DNA of 46,583 bases from an uncultured Blautia sp. Its GTDB lineage: Bacteria; Bacillota; Clostridia; Lachnospirales; Lachnospiraceae. The position numbers and the translations under genes were made by a program. The number at the start of each line of letters is the position of its first letter. The first letter of the stretch is position 1. The stretch lies in contig NZ_CAKRXI010000026.1 in the NCBI RefSeq assembly GCF_934424005.1, forward strand, positions 1 to 46,583. Direction: 5' to 3'. This document shows, piece after piece, positions 10,309-19,078 of the stretch. A model generated the notes under the pieces. The model saw only the letters and a program-made list of their open reading frames with translations, searched no databases and had not been told where the DNA came from.

Positions 10309-10432
10309 TTTGATGTTATCAATCTATGTACGAAGCTTTTCTTTTGGTGTTAAAATCAAATCAAACAGAGATGACCGGTCTGAATCTGAACTGCCAGATG
10401 GCAGTGAATAGCTGTAAAGAAGGGAGAAACAA

Positions 10433-11725
10433 ATGGGAAAGCATAAGGTAGGTGCTGTTTTCCTTGCGGGAGTTCTGGCAATGGGAACAGTTATGACAGG
10501 ATGCTCTGGAAAGGACGAAACAGAGGGCAAAACTGTAATTGAAATGGTACAGTATAAACCGGAGGCGGTAGATATTTTTGAACAGTTTCAGGATGAGTTC
10601 AATGCGACACATGATGATATTTATTTAAAGATTGATTCACCGAACGATGCAATGACAATCCTGAAAACAAGATTTATCCGCGAGGATAATCCGGATATCA
10701 TCGGAATTGGCGGGGATATTAATTATTCCAATTTTCTGGATGCAGACATGCTGATGGATATTTCTGATTTTGAAGGACTGAACGATATTAAAGAGAAATA
10801 TCTTGAGATGAACAAAGATCTGGAATATGTGCCGAAAGATGGTGTTTATGCCGTTCCGTATATGGCAAATGCAGCTGGAATTCTTTTTAACCGGGATATG
10901 TTTGAAGAACATGGCTGGGAGGTTCCGACCACATGGACAGAATTTACGAATCTTTGTGATCAGATCCAGTCAGAAGGAATCCAGCCATTATATTTTGGTT
11001 TTAAAGATACATGGACTACACTGGCACCGTGGAATGCAATTGCAGTAAGTCTGTGCGATTCTGATCTGACTTATCAGGTAAACAGTGGAGAAACAACTTT
11101 TGCAGAAAATTACAGAGAAGTGGCAGAAAAGGAAAAAGCGCTTCTTGCATATGGACAGAAAGATCCGGTGTCTCAGGGATATAACGATGCCTGCACTGCA
11201 TTCGCAAGAGGAGCATCTGCGATGTTTACAATTGGAAGCTATGCGATCTCTCAGATCAAATCTGTAAATCCGGATATGAATATTGGTTCTTTTGTATTCC
11301 CGGCAAATGATGACGCAGATAAAAATGTGCTGAATTCAGGAAATGACCTGATGTTCTGCGTAATGAAGGACTGTGAGAATAAAGAAGCAGCCTATGAAGT
11401 GCTCAGCTATATGCTGGAAGATGAAAATGTTAAAAAATATCTGGATGCGCAGAGTGCTGTTCCGTGTAAAAAGGGCGATTTTGAGATTACTCCGGAGCTG
11501 GAAGAAATGCGCGATTATATTGAAAACGGCATTGTAGCGGATTATCAGGACCATCATTACCCGAGCGAAATGTCAGTAGATGCAATGATCCAGACATATC
11601 TGATGGATGACAGTGCTGATGCGACAGATACATTTATGAAACGATTTGACAAAGAATGGATTCGCTACAACAGAGATGTCGTGGCAAAAGTAAAAGCATA
11701 TGAGGAGGGTAATGATCATGAATAA
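10433..11725 (+). CDS. Sugar ABC transporter substrate-binding lipoprotein (alpha-galactoside locus)
   Basis: Family 1 extracellular solute-binding protein (430 aa, normal for CUT1 systems). It has a lipoprotein signal peptide with lipobox VMTGC, lipidated Cys24, and the SBP1 fold signatures (YAVPYMANAAGILFNRDMFE; FARGASAMFTIGSYAISQIK). It delivers an oligosaccharide to the two permeases encoded downstream. The GH36 at the end of the operon points to raffinose, melibiose, stachyose or similar alpha-galactosides (MsmE/RafE-like), which is inferred from context. The start follows GAAGGGAGAAACAA. It overlaps no neighbour at its own start, but its last codons overlap the Shine-Dalgarno region and start of the next gene. 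Confidence 0.92.
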   Translation: MGKHKVGAVFLAGVLAMGTVMTGCSGKDETEGKTVIEMVQYKPEAVDIFEQFQDEFNATHDDIYLKIDSPNDAMTILKTRFIREDNPDIIGIGGDINYSNFLDADMLMDISDFEGLNDIKEKYLEMNKDLEYVPKDGVYAVPYMANAAGILFNRDMFEEHGWEVPTTWTEFTNLCDQIQSEGIQPLYFGFKDTWTTLAPWNAIAVSLCDSDLTYQVNSGETTFAENYREVAEKEKALLAYGQKDPVSQGYNDACTAFARGASAMFTIGSYAISQIKSVNPDMNIGSFVFPANDDADKNVLNSGNDLMFCVMKDCENKEAAYEVLSYMLEDENVKKYLDAQSAVPCKKGDFEITPELEEMRDYIENGIVADYQDHHYPSEMSVDAMIQTYLMDDSADATDTFMKRFDKEWIRYNRDVVAKVKAYEEGNDHE

Positions 11726-12602
11726 AAAACATGGTGCGTGGAGCAAAAATGAAAAGATATTTCTTGGCCTGCTGGCACCGATTCTTGTTCTTTTCTTCTG
11801 CTTTAATACATTACCGCTGATCAAAGGTTTTTATTACGGACTTACAAACTTCCGCGGATATGGAAGTTATGATTTTGTAGGACTGCGGAACTTTGTAGAA
11901 ATTTTCCAGGATTCCCGTGTGGGTCACTCATATCTGTTTACATTTAAATATGCGTTGGTTATGACAATTGTGGTCAATCTTCTCAGCCTGATCCTGGCAC
12001 TGGGATTGAACAGCAAGATCCGTGGAAAAAATGCACTCAGAGGAATCTATTTTGTACCAAATATTCTGGGAGGTCTGGTTGTCGGTTATATCTTCAGTTT
12101 CATTTTTACATATATTCTGCCAACGATCGGAGAAGTAACAGGAATTGATTTCCTGAAAACAAGTCTCCTTGGAAGTACAAAATGGGCATGGATCGCAATT
12201 GTGATCGTCGGAGCATGGCAGGGAATAGCGATGAATACGATCATTTATATTTCCGGTCTGCAGACTGTTCCGGAAGAAGTTTATGAGGCATGTATGCTGG
12301 ATGGAGCATCCGGATGGAAAAAATTTAAGAGCATTACACTTCCATTGATCATGCCATTTGTAACAATTAACCTTGTCCTTTGTATGAAAAATGCGCTGAT
12401 GGTATTTGACCAGATCATGTCTTTGACAAAAGGTGGCCCGTCACAGAGCACAGAGTCCATTTCTTATCTGATCTATAACAATGGTATGAGTGGAGGACAG
12501 TTTGGTTTCCAGAGTGCGAATGCATTTGTATTCTTTATTGTGATCGTTGCGATATCACTGTTTCAGATGAAATTCCTGGGAAGTAAGGAGGAGCAGTTAT
12601 AA
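11718..12602 (+). CDS. Sugar ABC transporter permease, MalF/MsmF type
   Basis: Inner-membrane permease of the CUT1 family, 294 aa from the chosen start, with six hydrophobic segments and the cytoplasmic EAA loop (EVYEACMLDGASGWKKFKSI). ATG 11718 is chosen because GGAGGG lies 8 nt upstream; in-frame ATGs at 11700 and 11712 are poorly placed. It overlaps the end of the binding-protein gene by 8 nt and its stop codon overlaps the next start (TAATG), a sign of translational coupling. It pairs with the following MalG-type permease. No ATPase is encoded in this operon. Confidence 0.92.
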   Translation: MNKKHGAWSKNEKIFLGLLAPILVLFFCFNTLPLIKGFYYGLTNFRGYGSYDFVGLRNFVEIFQDSRVGHSYLFTFKYALVMTIVVNLLSLILALGLNSKIRGKNALRGIYFVPNILGGLVVGYIFSFIFTYILPTIGEVTGIDFLKTSLLGSTKWAWIAIVIVGAWQGIAMNTIIYISGLQTVPEEVYEACMLDGASGWKKFKSITLPLIMPFVTINLVLCMKNALMVFDQIMSLTKGGPSQSTESISYLIYNNGMSGGQFGFQSANAFVFFIVIVAISLFQMKFLGSKEEQL

Positions 12603-13465
12603 TGAGCAGAACAAAGAAAAAAGAAGGCGCTGTTCGTGGTAAGACTACAAACAGGATCATTAATATTTTACTGGTACTTGGCTGCCTGACGATTTTATTT
12701 CCACTGTATATGACAGTGATCATTGCATTTAAGAAGCCATCGGAAATGACAAATGATGTAGCAGGAGCACTGGCATTTCCTCAGAAATGGAGTTTTGAAA
12801 ACTTTGCAGAAGCAATGCGGGTAACAGATTTCTGGCATTCTCTTGGAAATAGTCTTCTTATTACCGGGGTAACTGTGGTATTATGTATATTAATACATTC
12901 ACTTGCCGGTTATCTGATCGGAAGAAAGATGAAGCAGCGTAAGATATTTAAGATTTCTTACTATTACATTGTAAGTGGTATGTTTGTACCGTTTGCGGTT
13001 CTTATGATGCCGCTGGTAAAAGAAACTGCACAGCTGGGAATCGCAAACCGCTTTGGTGTTATCGTATTGTATGTTGTGTTTTTTATGCCGATGAATGTAC
13101 TGCTTTATTCCGGATATCTGAATAATATCCCAATGGCACTGGAAGAGGCTGCCTGTGTGGATGGAGCCGGAGTATGGCAGACTTACTGGAAGATTATTTT
13201 TCCAAATATGAAACCGATGCATGCAACAGTAGCAGTTCTTACAGCAATGAGTACCTGGAATGATGTTATGACTCCATTGGTCATTATGTCCGGTACAGAT
13301 CAGAATACACTGCCACTGGCACAGTTGAATTTCCAGACGCAGTTTGGAACTAATTATAACCTGGCATTTGCATCTTATCTCCTGGCACTTTTACCAATTC
13401 TGATCTTCTATATCATTTGCCAGAAGCAGATCATTAACGGAGTTGTAAACGGAGCAGTAAAATAA
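12602..13465 (+). CDS. Sugar ABC transporter permease, MalG/MsmG type
   Basis: Second CUT1 permease (287 aa) with six hydrophobic segments and the EAA motif LEEAACVDGAGVWQTYWKII. It ends with the family-typical basic tail (CQKQIINGVVNGAVK). The start ATG overlaps the previous stop by one base and is preceded by AAGGAGGAGCAG. It forms the membrane channel with the MalF-type partner. Energy must come from an ATPase encoded elsewhere, as known for MsmK/UgpC-type shared subunits. Confidence 0.92.
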   Translation: MSRTKKKEGAVRGKTTNRIINILLVLGCLTILFPLYMTVIIAFKKPSEMTNDVAGALAFPQKWSFENFAEAMRVTDFWHSLGNSLLITGVTVVLCILIHSLAGYLIGRKMKQRKIFKISYYYIVSGMFVPFAVLMMPLVKETAQLGIANRFGVIVLYVVFFMPMNVLLYSGYLNNIPMALEEAACVDGAGVWQTYWKIIFPNMKPMHATVAVLTAMSTWNDVMTPLVIMSGTDQNTLPLAQLNFQTQFGTNYNLAFASYLLALLPILIFYIICQKQIINGVVNGAVK

Positions 13466-13508
13466 TTGTGAAAACATGCATTATTAAAGACAGAAAGGGA
13501 AAATCACA

Positions 13509-15707
13509 ATGGCTATCAATATAAAGAATCAGATTTTTACTCTTCATACAAAAAACAGTACTTATCAGATGAAAGTGGATGAGCAGAATATGCTCATCCA
13601 CACTTATTACGGAAACCGTACGGATGATACGGACTGTTCTTATCTGATTCGTATGGCGGACCGTGGATTCAGTGGAAATATCCCGGGGACTGACAGAGAG
13701 CGTGTATATTCTCTGGATTTTCTTCCGCAGGAGTTTCCGGTATATGGCGACGGAGATTATCGTGTAGACTGTCTGAAAGCAGACCTTGGAAGCGGAGTAC
13801 AGGACGGGATGTTTTTCTTTGACAGTTATCAGGTAAGAGAAGGAAAATATAATATTCCGGGGCTTCCGGCATTCTTTTCTTCTGAGAAATCAAAAGGAGA
13901 AACACTGGAAATCGTTCTGAAAGATGCTGTTGAAGAAGTCTATGTACATCTTCTTTATGGAGTCTTTGAAGAACTGGATATCATTACAAGAGCAGCAGTA
14001 GTTGAAAACCGTACAGAGGGTGATATCCAGATTTCCAGAATTATGAGTGCGTGTCTGGATCTTGGAATGGGAAAATATGATCTGATTCATTTTTATGGAA
14101 AACATGCCGGTGAGCGCCAGATGGAAAGAAGCAGTCTTCCACACGGTATCACAGAGCTTCGCAGTACTCGTGGAACTTCCAGTCATCAGCACAATCCGTT
14201 TGTGATTCTTGCGGATAAAGATACTACAGAGAATGCAGGAGAATGTTACAGTGCATCCCTTCTGTACAGTGGTGGTTTTCATGCACAGGCAGAAGTAGAT
14301 CAGTTTAATCAGACAAGACTGGTCATTGGAATTGATGACTATGATTTTTCCTGGAAACTAAAAAAGGGTGAAAGCTTCAGCACACCTGAGGTATGTCTGA
14401 CATACAGTGCAGATGGATTTTCAAAGCTGTCCCAGACTCTGCATCAGGCAATCGTGTCGAATCTGATCCGCAGCTGCTGGAAAGACAGAGTGCGCCCGAT
14501 TCTGGTAAATAACTGGGAAGCAACCTATTTTGATTTTAACAAAGACAATCTGATTGCAATTGCAAAAGAAGCGGCAGAACTGAATCTGGATATGCTGGTA
14601 CTGGATGATGGATGGTTTGGAAAAAGGGATGATGATTTCTCCGGTCTTGGCGACTGGTTTGTAAATGAGAAAAAGCTGTGCGGAACCCTTTCTGAGCTGG
14701 TGAAAGAAGTACATGATATGGGACTTTCTTTCGGGCTTTGGTTTGAACCGGAGATGATCTCCGAGGACAGTGATCTGTATAGGGCGCATCCGGACTGGGC
14801 GCTGGTCGTACCGGGAAGACAGCCGATCAGGAGCCGTTCACAGCTGATTCTGGATATGTCGAGAGAAGATGTGACTGATTATCTGACAGAGAGAATCTGC
14901 GATATCGTAGAGAAAGCAGATATCCAGTACATCAAATGGGATATGAACCGATCCCTTATGGCTGCATACAGTGCAAAGCTTCCACGTGACCGTCAGGGTG
15001 AACTGAGACATCGCTATGTGCTTGGTCTTTATAAAGTACTGGAGGCGGTGACACAGAGATTTCCGGAACTTCTGATGGAAGGATGCAGTGGCGGCGGCGG
15101 ACGTTTTGATGCCGGCATGCTGTATTACTGCCCGCAGATCTGGTGCAGTGATAATACGGATGCGATCGAGAGACTTCGTATCCAGTATGGTACTTCATTT
15201 GGCTACCCGATGTCTTCTGTTTCTGCACATGTATCTGTGTGTCCGAATCATCAGAATCATCGTGTGACACCGTTCAAGACAAGAGGAATCTGTGCAATGC
15301 AGGGAACCTTCGGATATGAACTGGATCTCAGCAAGATGACCGATGAAGAAAAGAAGATGGCAGGAGAACAGATTGCGTTCTTCAAAGAACATGGAAGACT
15401 GTTCCAGTTTGGCGATTATTACAGACTGACTTCTCCGTTTGAAAACAGAGATTATACTGTATGGGAATATGCAGCACAGGATGGCAGCGAAGCCTGCATG
15501 TCAGTGGTTTATACTGATATGTATGCCAATGCGGCATCTGATATTGTGAAGTGGAAAGGCCTGGATCCGAAGAAGGTTTATCAGATGCAGATGGATGGAG
15601 AGTATGTTGGAAACTTCTCCGGAGCGGCACTGATGCATGCCGGAATCCTGCTTCCATTACCACAGCAGAATTACGACGCTTTCCAGATTTATCTGAAGGC
15701 GGAATAG
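13509..15707 (+). CDS. GH36 alpha-galactosidase
   Basis: Cytosolic alpha-galactosidase (732 aa, typical for GH36 tetramers). It removes terminal alpha-1,6-galactose from melibiose, raffinose or stachyose after uptake. Domains in order: an N-terminal beta-sandwich (about 1-330), a TIM barrel (about 330-640; NNWEATYFDFN, LVLDDGWFG, FGLWFEPEMI) and a C-terminal beta domain. The nucleophile is Asp478 in IKWDMNRS and the acid/base is Asp548 in CSDNTDAIERL, the same positions as in characterised Geobacillus GH36 enzymes. There is no signal peptide. It is the last gene of the transporter operon, 43 nt after the second permease, with AAAGGGA before the ATG, and is followed by a terminator at 15732-15769. 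Confidence 0.95.
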   Translation: MAINIKNQIFTLHTKNSTYQMKVDEQNMLIHTYYGNRTDDTDCSYLIRMADRGFSGNIPGTDRERVYSLDFLPQEFPVYGDGDYRVDCLKADLGSGVQDGMFFFDSYQVREGKYNIPGLPAFFSSEKSKGETLEIVLKDAVEEVYVHLLYGVFEELDIITRAAVVENRTEGDIQISRIMSACLDLGMGKYDLIHFYGKHAGERQMERSSLPHGITELRSTRGTSSHQHNPFVILADKDTTENAGECYSASLLYSGGFHAQAEVDQFNQTRLVIGIDDYDFSWKLKKGESFSTPEVCLTYSADGFSKLSQTLHQAIVSNLIRSCWKDRVRPILVNNWEATYFDFNKDNLIAIAKEAAELNLDMLVLDDGWFGKRDDDFSGLGDWFVNEKKLCGTLSELVKEVHDMGLSFGLWFEPEMISEDSDLYRAHPDWALVVPGRQPIRSRSQLILDMSREDVTDYLTERICDIVEKADIQYIKWDMNRSLMAAYSAKLPRDRQGELRHRYVLGLYKVLEAVTQRFPELLMEGCSGGGGRFDAGMLYYCPQIWCSDNTDAIERLRIQYGTSFGYPMSSVSAHVSVCPNHQNHRVTPFKTRGICAMQGTFGYELDLSKMTDEEKKMAGEQIAFFKEHGRLFQFGDYYRLTSPFENRDYTVWEYAAQDGSEACMSVVYTDMYANAASDIVKWKGLDPKKVYQMQMDGEYVGNFSGAALMHAGILLPLPQQNYDAFQIYLKAE

Positions 15708-15731
15708 AATAAAGTGAAACCAGAGAGAAAG

Positions 15732-15769
15732 CTCCTATGGTGCTGAAAAGCATTGTAGGAGTTTTTTTT
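15732..15769 (+). terminator. Intrinsic terminator of the alpha-galactoside operon
   Basis: CTCCTATGGTGCT pairs with AGCATTGTAGGAG around a GAAA loop and is followed by eight T. It is clearly homologous to the terminator after the lacI gene at 27191-27229. Confidence 0.88.
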
Positions 15770-15852
15770 ATTTAGGAAACCGCGGAATTGTGAATAATAT
15801 ACAAAAATAATTTGATGAAACCATACATAATGCATGAAATGAAAAAAGTATA

Positions 15853-15881
15853 TTTACAAAATAAAAAATGAATGGTAATAT
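15853..15881 (+). promoter_or_regulatory. Promoter of the glycyl radical enzyme locus
   Basis: TTTACA (15853-15858) and TAATAT (15876-15881) are 17 nt apart, about 70 nt before the binding-protein start. A motif shared with the lacI promoter lies just downstream, where a repressor would block transcription. Confidence 0.55.
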
Positions 15882-15901
15882 AAAGAAAAATAAACAATGT
15901 G

Positions 15902-15915
15902 AAACCGGTTAACAT
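15902..15915. promoter_or_regulatory. Putative LacI-family operator
   Basis: AAACCGGTTAACAT contains a perfect AACCGGTT palindrome with a central CG, as is usual for LacI-family sites. The core GGTTAAC recurs in reverse orientation 11 nt beyond the -10 box of the lacI gene (26167-26180). Here it lies 20 nt beyond the -10 box. Confidence 0.55.
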
Positions 15916-15949
15916 ATGGAAAAAAGTTATAATACGAAGGGAGAACAAA

Positions 15950-17230
15950 ATGAAGAAAAAGGTAATTGCACTTGTATTAACAGCATGTATGGTGCCAGTT
16001 GTCAGCGTTGGCAGTGGGGTGGATGTAATGGCTGCCAAGGGAGATTCCGGAGATAAAATTACATTAAACTGGCAGAGCTATGATAGCTATGACAAATATC
16101 AGAAAGTTGTCGAAGCTTTTGAAAAGGAAAATCCGGATATTGAAATCAATTTTGAAGAAGTATCCGATTATGCAACTAAAATTCTGACAGAAGCTACAGC
16201 GGGTGACCTTCCGGATCTTATCAACTGTAATACAGGGACTACGCAGATTCTTGCAAATGCCGGGGCATTACAGAAATTTGATGTAGATGCGCTGAAAGCA
16301 GATACAGAATACAAATTTGATGACTTCTGGGATGCCGCAGAAAGATATTGTACATATGATGGTGACTGGTATTCACTCCCACTTGATGGAGGAAATTACG
16401 GCTGGGTTTATAATGTTGATATGTTTGACAAGTGCGGAATTGAAGTTCCGGAAGATGGATTTACATGGGATGAATTTACAGAGGCATGTAAAACATTGAT
16501 GGAGCACAAAGATGAACTTGGAATTGAATATCCAACAATTATTAATGATATGTCTTCCGCAATTGATACCATGTATCCATGGATTACAGAGGCTGGTGGA
16601 AGCTACCTGAATGATGATGGAACCTGTGGATGGAATTCAGATGAAACCGTTGCGGCTTTCGAATATGTCAAGAGTCTTGTAGATGAAGGTTATGTGCCTG
16701 CAATAGAAAAATTGGGAGACGGTTATGATGCACTGATCACAAAATTTAATGCGGGTCAGATTGCTATGTGCCGTGTGGCTCTCTGGAATTCAACATATCT
16801 TCAGGATGATGTAAACTGGAAAGCAATGAATGCACCGCGTGCGAATGATGGTACACAGGCAGAAGTGCTTTTCCTGAATGGTATTGGCATTTCAAGTAGC
16901 TGCGAAAATCCGGAAGCGGCAGAAAAATTCATTAAATATCTGACCAGCGAAGAAGGGCTTGCATTATATCTTGAAGATAATACATCTCCACAGATTGCAG
17001 TAAGACAGTCTCAGGCAGATCTTTCCGTATCTATGTTTGACGAAAGTCATGATATGAAATTATTTAATACAGGACTGGAGTATGCAGGATATATTGATCT
17101 TACAGAAACATTTGCAGATCAGCAGACAATCATTGGACAGTGTTTTGATGAAATCTGGCATAATGATGCAGATATCAAGAGTACACTGGATGGTATGGTA
17201 GATCAGTTAAATGGTCTGCTTGCTCAGTAA
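15950..17230 (+). CDS. Sugar-type ABC transporter substrate-binding protein (glycyl radical locus)
   Basis: Family 1 solute-binding protein, 426 aa from ATG 15950, chosen because GAAGGGAG lies 8 nt upstream; an in-frame ATG at 15899 lies upstream of the operator-like site. The N-terminus MKKKVIALVLTACMVPVVSV is exported. The LTAC could be a lipobox (Cys13) or cleavage could be at VMA-AKG, near residue 25. SBP1 features include NWQSYDSYDKYQKVVEAFEK, WYSLPLDGGNYGWVYNVDMF and FNAGQIAMCRVALWNSTYL. It captures the unknown substrate of the locus; carbohydrate is likely from family and neighbours but the ligand cannot be read from sequence. Confidence 0.9.
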   Translation: MKKKVIALVLTACMVPVVSVGSGVDVMAAKGDSGDKITLNWQSYDSYDKYQKVVEAFEKENPDIEINFEEVSDYATKILTEATAGDLPDLINCNTGTTQILANAGALQKFDVDALKADTEYKFDDFWDAAERYCTYDGDWYSLPLDGGNYGWVYNVDMFDKCGIEVPEDGFTWDEFTEACKTLMEHKDELGIEYPTIINDMSSAIDTMYPWITEAGGSYLNDDGTCGWNSDETVAAFEYVKSLVDEGYVPAIEKLGDGYDALITKFNAGQIAMCRVALWNSTYLQDDVNWKAMNAPRANDGTQAEVLFLNGIGISSSCENPEAAEKFIKYLTSEEGLALYLEDNTSPQIAVRQSQADLSVSMFDESHDMKLFNTGLEYAGYIDLTETFADQQTIIGQCFDEIWHNDADIKSTLDGMVDQLNGLLAQ

Positions 17231-17297
17231 CTGAAAACAAAAGGATGATATGGAAAATATTCTGTATCATCCTTTGAATTTAACAGGAGGGATTCAT

Positions 17298-18197
17298 GTG
17301 AGTAACACAAAAACAGTAGTAAAACGTAAAAGAGGAGACTGGCGGATTGCTGTTTTGTTTCTGTTGCCGTCCCTGATTTTGCTGGGATTGTTTGTATTCT
17401 GGCCAATGATAGATTCAATCTGTATGTCATTTTATGACTGGAATCCATTAAAAGGTAAGATATTTACAGGATTGGAAAATTATCAGAATCTGCTGAAAGA
17501 TAAACTCTGGTGGACAAGTCTTGGGAACACGATTAAATATATCCTGATGAATGTTCCACCGATCGTCATATTTTCCATCATCATGTGCGAACTTGTGTTG
17601 TTTGCAAATAATAAAAGTAAAGTTATTTCGAAATTTATCAGAGGCAGTTTCTTTTTACCATGTGCACTTTCCCTGGTTGCAACCGGTGTTGCATGGAGAT
17701 ATCTGATGGGAACGAATTATGGTGTTATCAATAATTTCCTGAGTGCATTGGGCCTTGAAAAAGTTGGCTGGCTGACAGATGGTAAGATTGCGCTGGGCTC
17801 TATGGCAATCGTAACAATCTGGAGATGGGCAGGATATTACATGGTTATGGTTGTTGCTGGACGTCTGGAAATTTCACAGGAATTTTTTGAAGCGGCAGAT
17901 CTGGACGGCGCAAATGCATGGCACAAATTTGTTTATATTACATTGCCTCAGCTGAAACCAGTTCTTACATATATTATTCTCATGTGTGTAATCGGTACTT
18001 TTCAGGAATTTGATCTTGTTTATACGATGACAAATGGTGGACCTGGAACAAGTACGTATTTAACTGGTCTGACATTATATAAGACTGCTTTTTCATCTTT
18101 GAAAATGGGATATTCCTGTACAATGGCAGTATTTATCTTTATTCTTTCGATTATTATTTCGATTGTACAGTTGAAGCTGACAAGTGACAAAGACTGA
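17298..18197 (+). CDS. ABC transporter permease, MalF type (glycyl radical locus)
   Basis: CUT1 permease of 299 aa with six hydrophobic segments and the EAA loop FFEAADLDGANAWHKFVYI. The start is taken as GTG 17298, 7 nt after GGAGG at 17286-17290. An ATG at 17296 is out of frame and stops at once, and the in-frame ATG at 17250 has no ribosome binding site. It pairs with the MalG-type gene 16 nt downstream. As in the alpha-galactoside locus, no ATPase gene is present, so a shared ATPase is expected. Confidence 0.9.
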   Translation: MSNTKTVVKRKRGDWRIAVLFLLPSLILLGLFVFWPMIDSICMSFYDWNPLKGKIFTGLENYQNLLKDKLWWTSLGNTIKYILMNVPPIVIFSIIMCELVLFANNKSKVISKFIRGSFFLPCALSLVATGVAWRYLMGTNYGVINNFLSALGLEKVGWLTDGKIALGSMAIVTIWRWAGYYMVMVVAGRLEISQEFFEAADLDGANAWHKFVYITLPQLKPVLTYIILMCVIGTFQEFDLVYTMTNGGPGTSTYLTGLTLYKTAFSSLKMGYSCTMAVFIFILSIIISIVQLKLTSDKD

Positions 18198-18213
18198 GAA
18201 GGGAGAAGAGATT

Positions 18214-19062
18214 ATGTCCAGAAAATTAAGAAAGAAAATTCTGGGAGACAGTTTAATCTGGGTAATTATAGCTGCATTTGTAGTGATCATGCTGTTTCCA
18301 TTTATTTATATATTATCTACTGCATTAAAATCAGATACAGATCTTGCGACAAGTGTAGGAAGAATCTTACCGAAAGCAGTACAGTGGGAAAATTTTACAA
18401 AAGCATGGCAACTGCTGGATTTTCCCAAGTGCTTTTTCAATTCATTTGTTGTTGCGATAGCAGTGACTGCACTTACTATTTTTCTCTGTAGTTTAGCTGC
18501 ATATGTATTTACGAGACTTGAGTTCAAAGGCAGAAATATTGTTTTTATTCTTTATTTGTCAACGATGATGATTCCGATTACAGTAAGATTGATTCCTTCT
18601 TATAATCTGTGTAGAAATCTCAATATGCTGGATACATATATGGGAATGATACTTCCGCAGGTAGCATGGTCCATTCCGTTTGGAACATTTCTTATGCGTC
18701 AATTTTACATGGGAATACCAAAGCAGCTGGATGAAGCAGCAAAAATTGATGGAGCAAGTCATTTCCAGATATTCTGGAAAATCTTACTGCCAAATACGAA
18801 ATCAAGTATGACAACATTAGGAATCTATACATTTATTTCCGCATGGAATAATCTGATTTGGATGTTATTATCCGTCAGAAGTGAAAGCAAATGGACGGTA
18901 ACATTGGGAATAAGCTCAATCTGTGGTGCATCTGTAATTAAACAGCCGACATGGAATCTGATCATGGGTGTTATCGTGATTGGAATGATTCCTGTTCTGA
19001 TTCTGTTCTTTGCATTCCAGAAATATTTTATGCAGTCTGTAGCTGCAACCGGCATTAAATAG
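18214..19062 (+). CDS. ABC transporter permease, MalG type (glycyl radical locus)
   Basis: CUT1 permease, 282 aa from ATG 18214 (AAGGGAG 8 nt upstream; an in-frame GTG at 18184 inside the previous gene is less likely). Six hydrophobic segments are visible, the EAA loop is LDEAAKIDGASHFQIFWKIL, and the C-terminus is the family-typical FQKYFMQSVAATGIK. It completes the two-permease channel for the substrate bound by the 15950-17230 product. The next gene, a dehydrogenase, starts 16 nt later, so transport and catabolism are one transcription unit. Confidence 0.92.
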   Translation: MSRKLRKKILGDSLIWVIIAAFVVIMLFPFIYILSTALKSDTDLATSVGRILPKAVQWENFTKAWQLLDFPKCFFNSFVVAIAVTALTIFLCSLAAYVFTRLEFKGRNIVFILYLSTMMIPITVRLIPSYNLCRNLNMLDTYMGMILPQVAWSIPFGTFLMRQFYMGIPKQLDEAAKIDGASHFQIFWKILLPNTKSSMTTLGIYTFISAWNNLIWMLLSVRSESKWTVTLGISSICGASVIKQPTWNLIMGVIVIGMIPVLILFFAFQKYFMQSVAATGIK

Positions 19063-19078
19063 TAAAAGGAGATCAGTT

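Noticed and set aside
15773..15850. Another regulatory element between the GH36 terminator and the next promoter
   Set aside because: The stretch is AT-rich but shows no inverted repeat or motif beyond the promoter and operator already listed.
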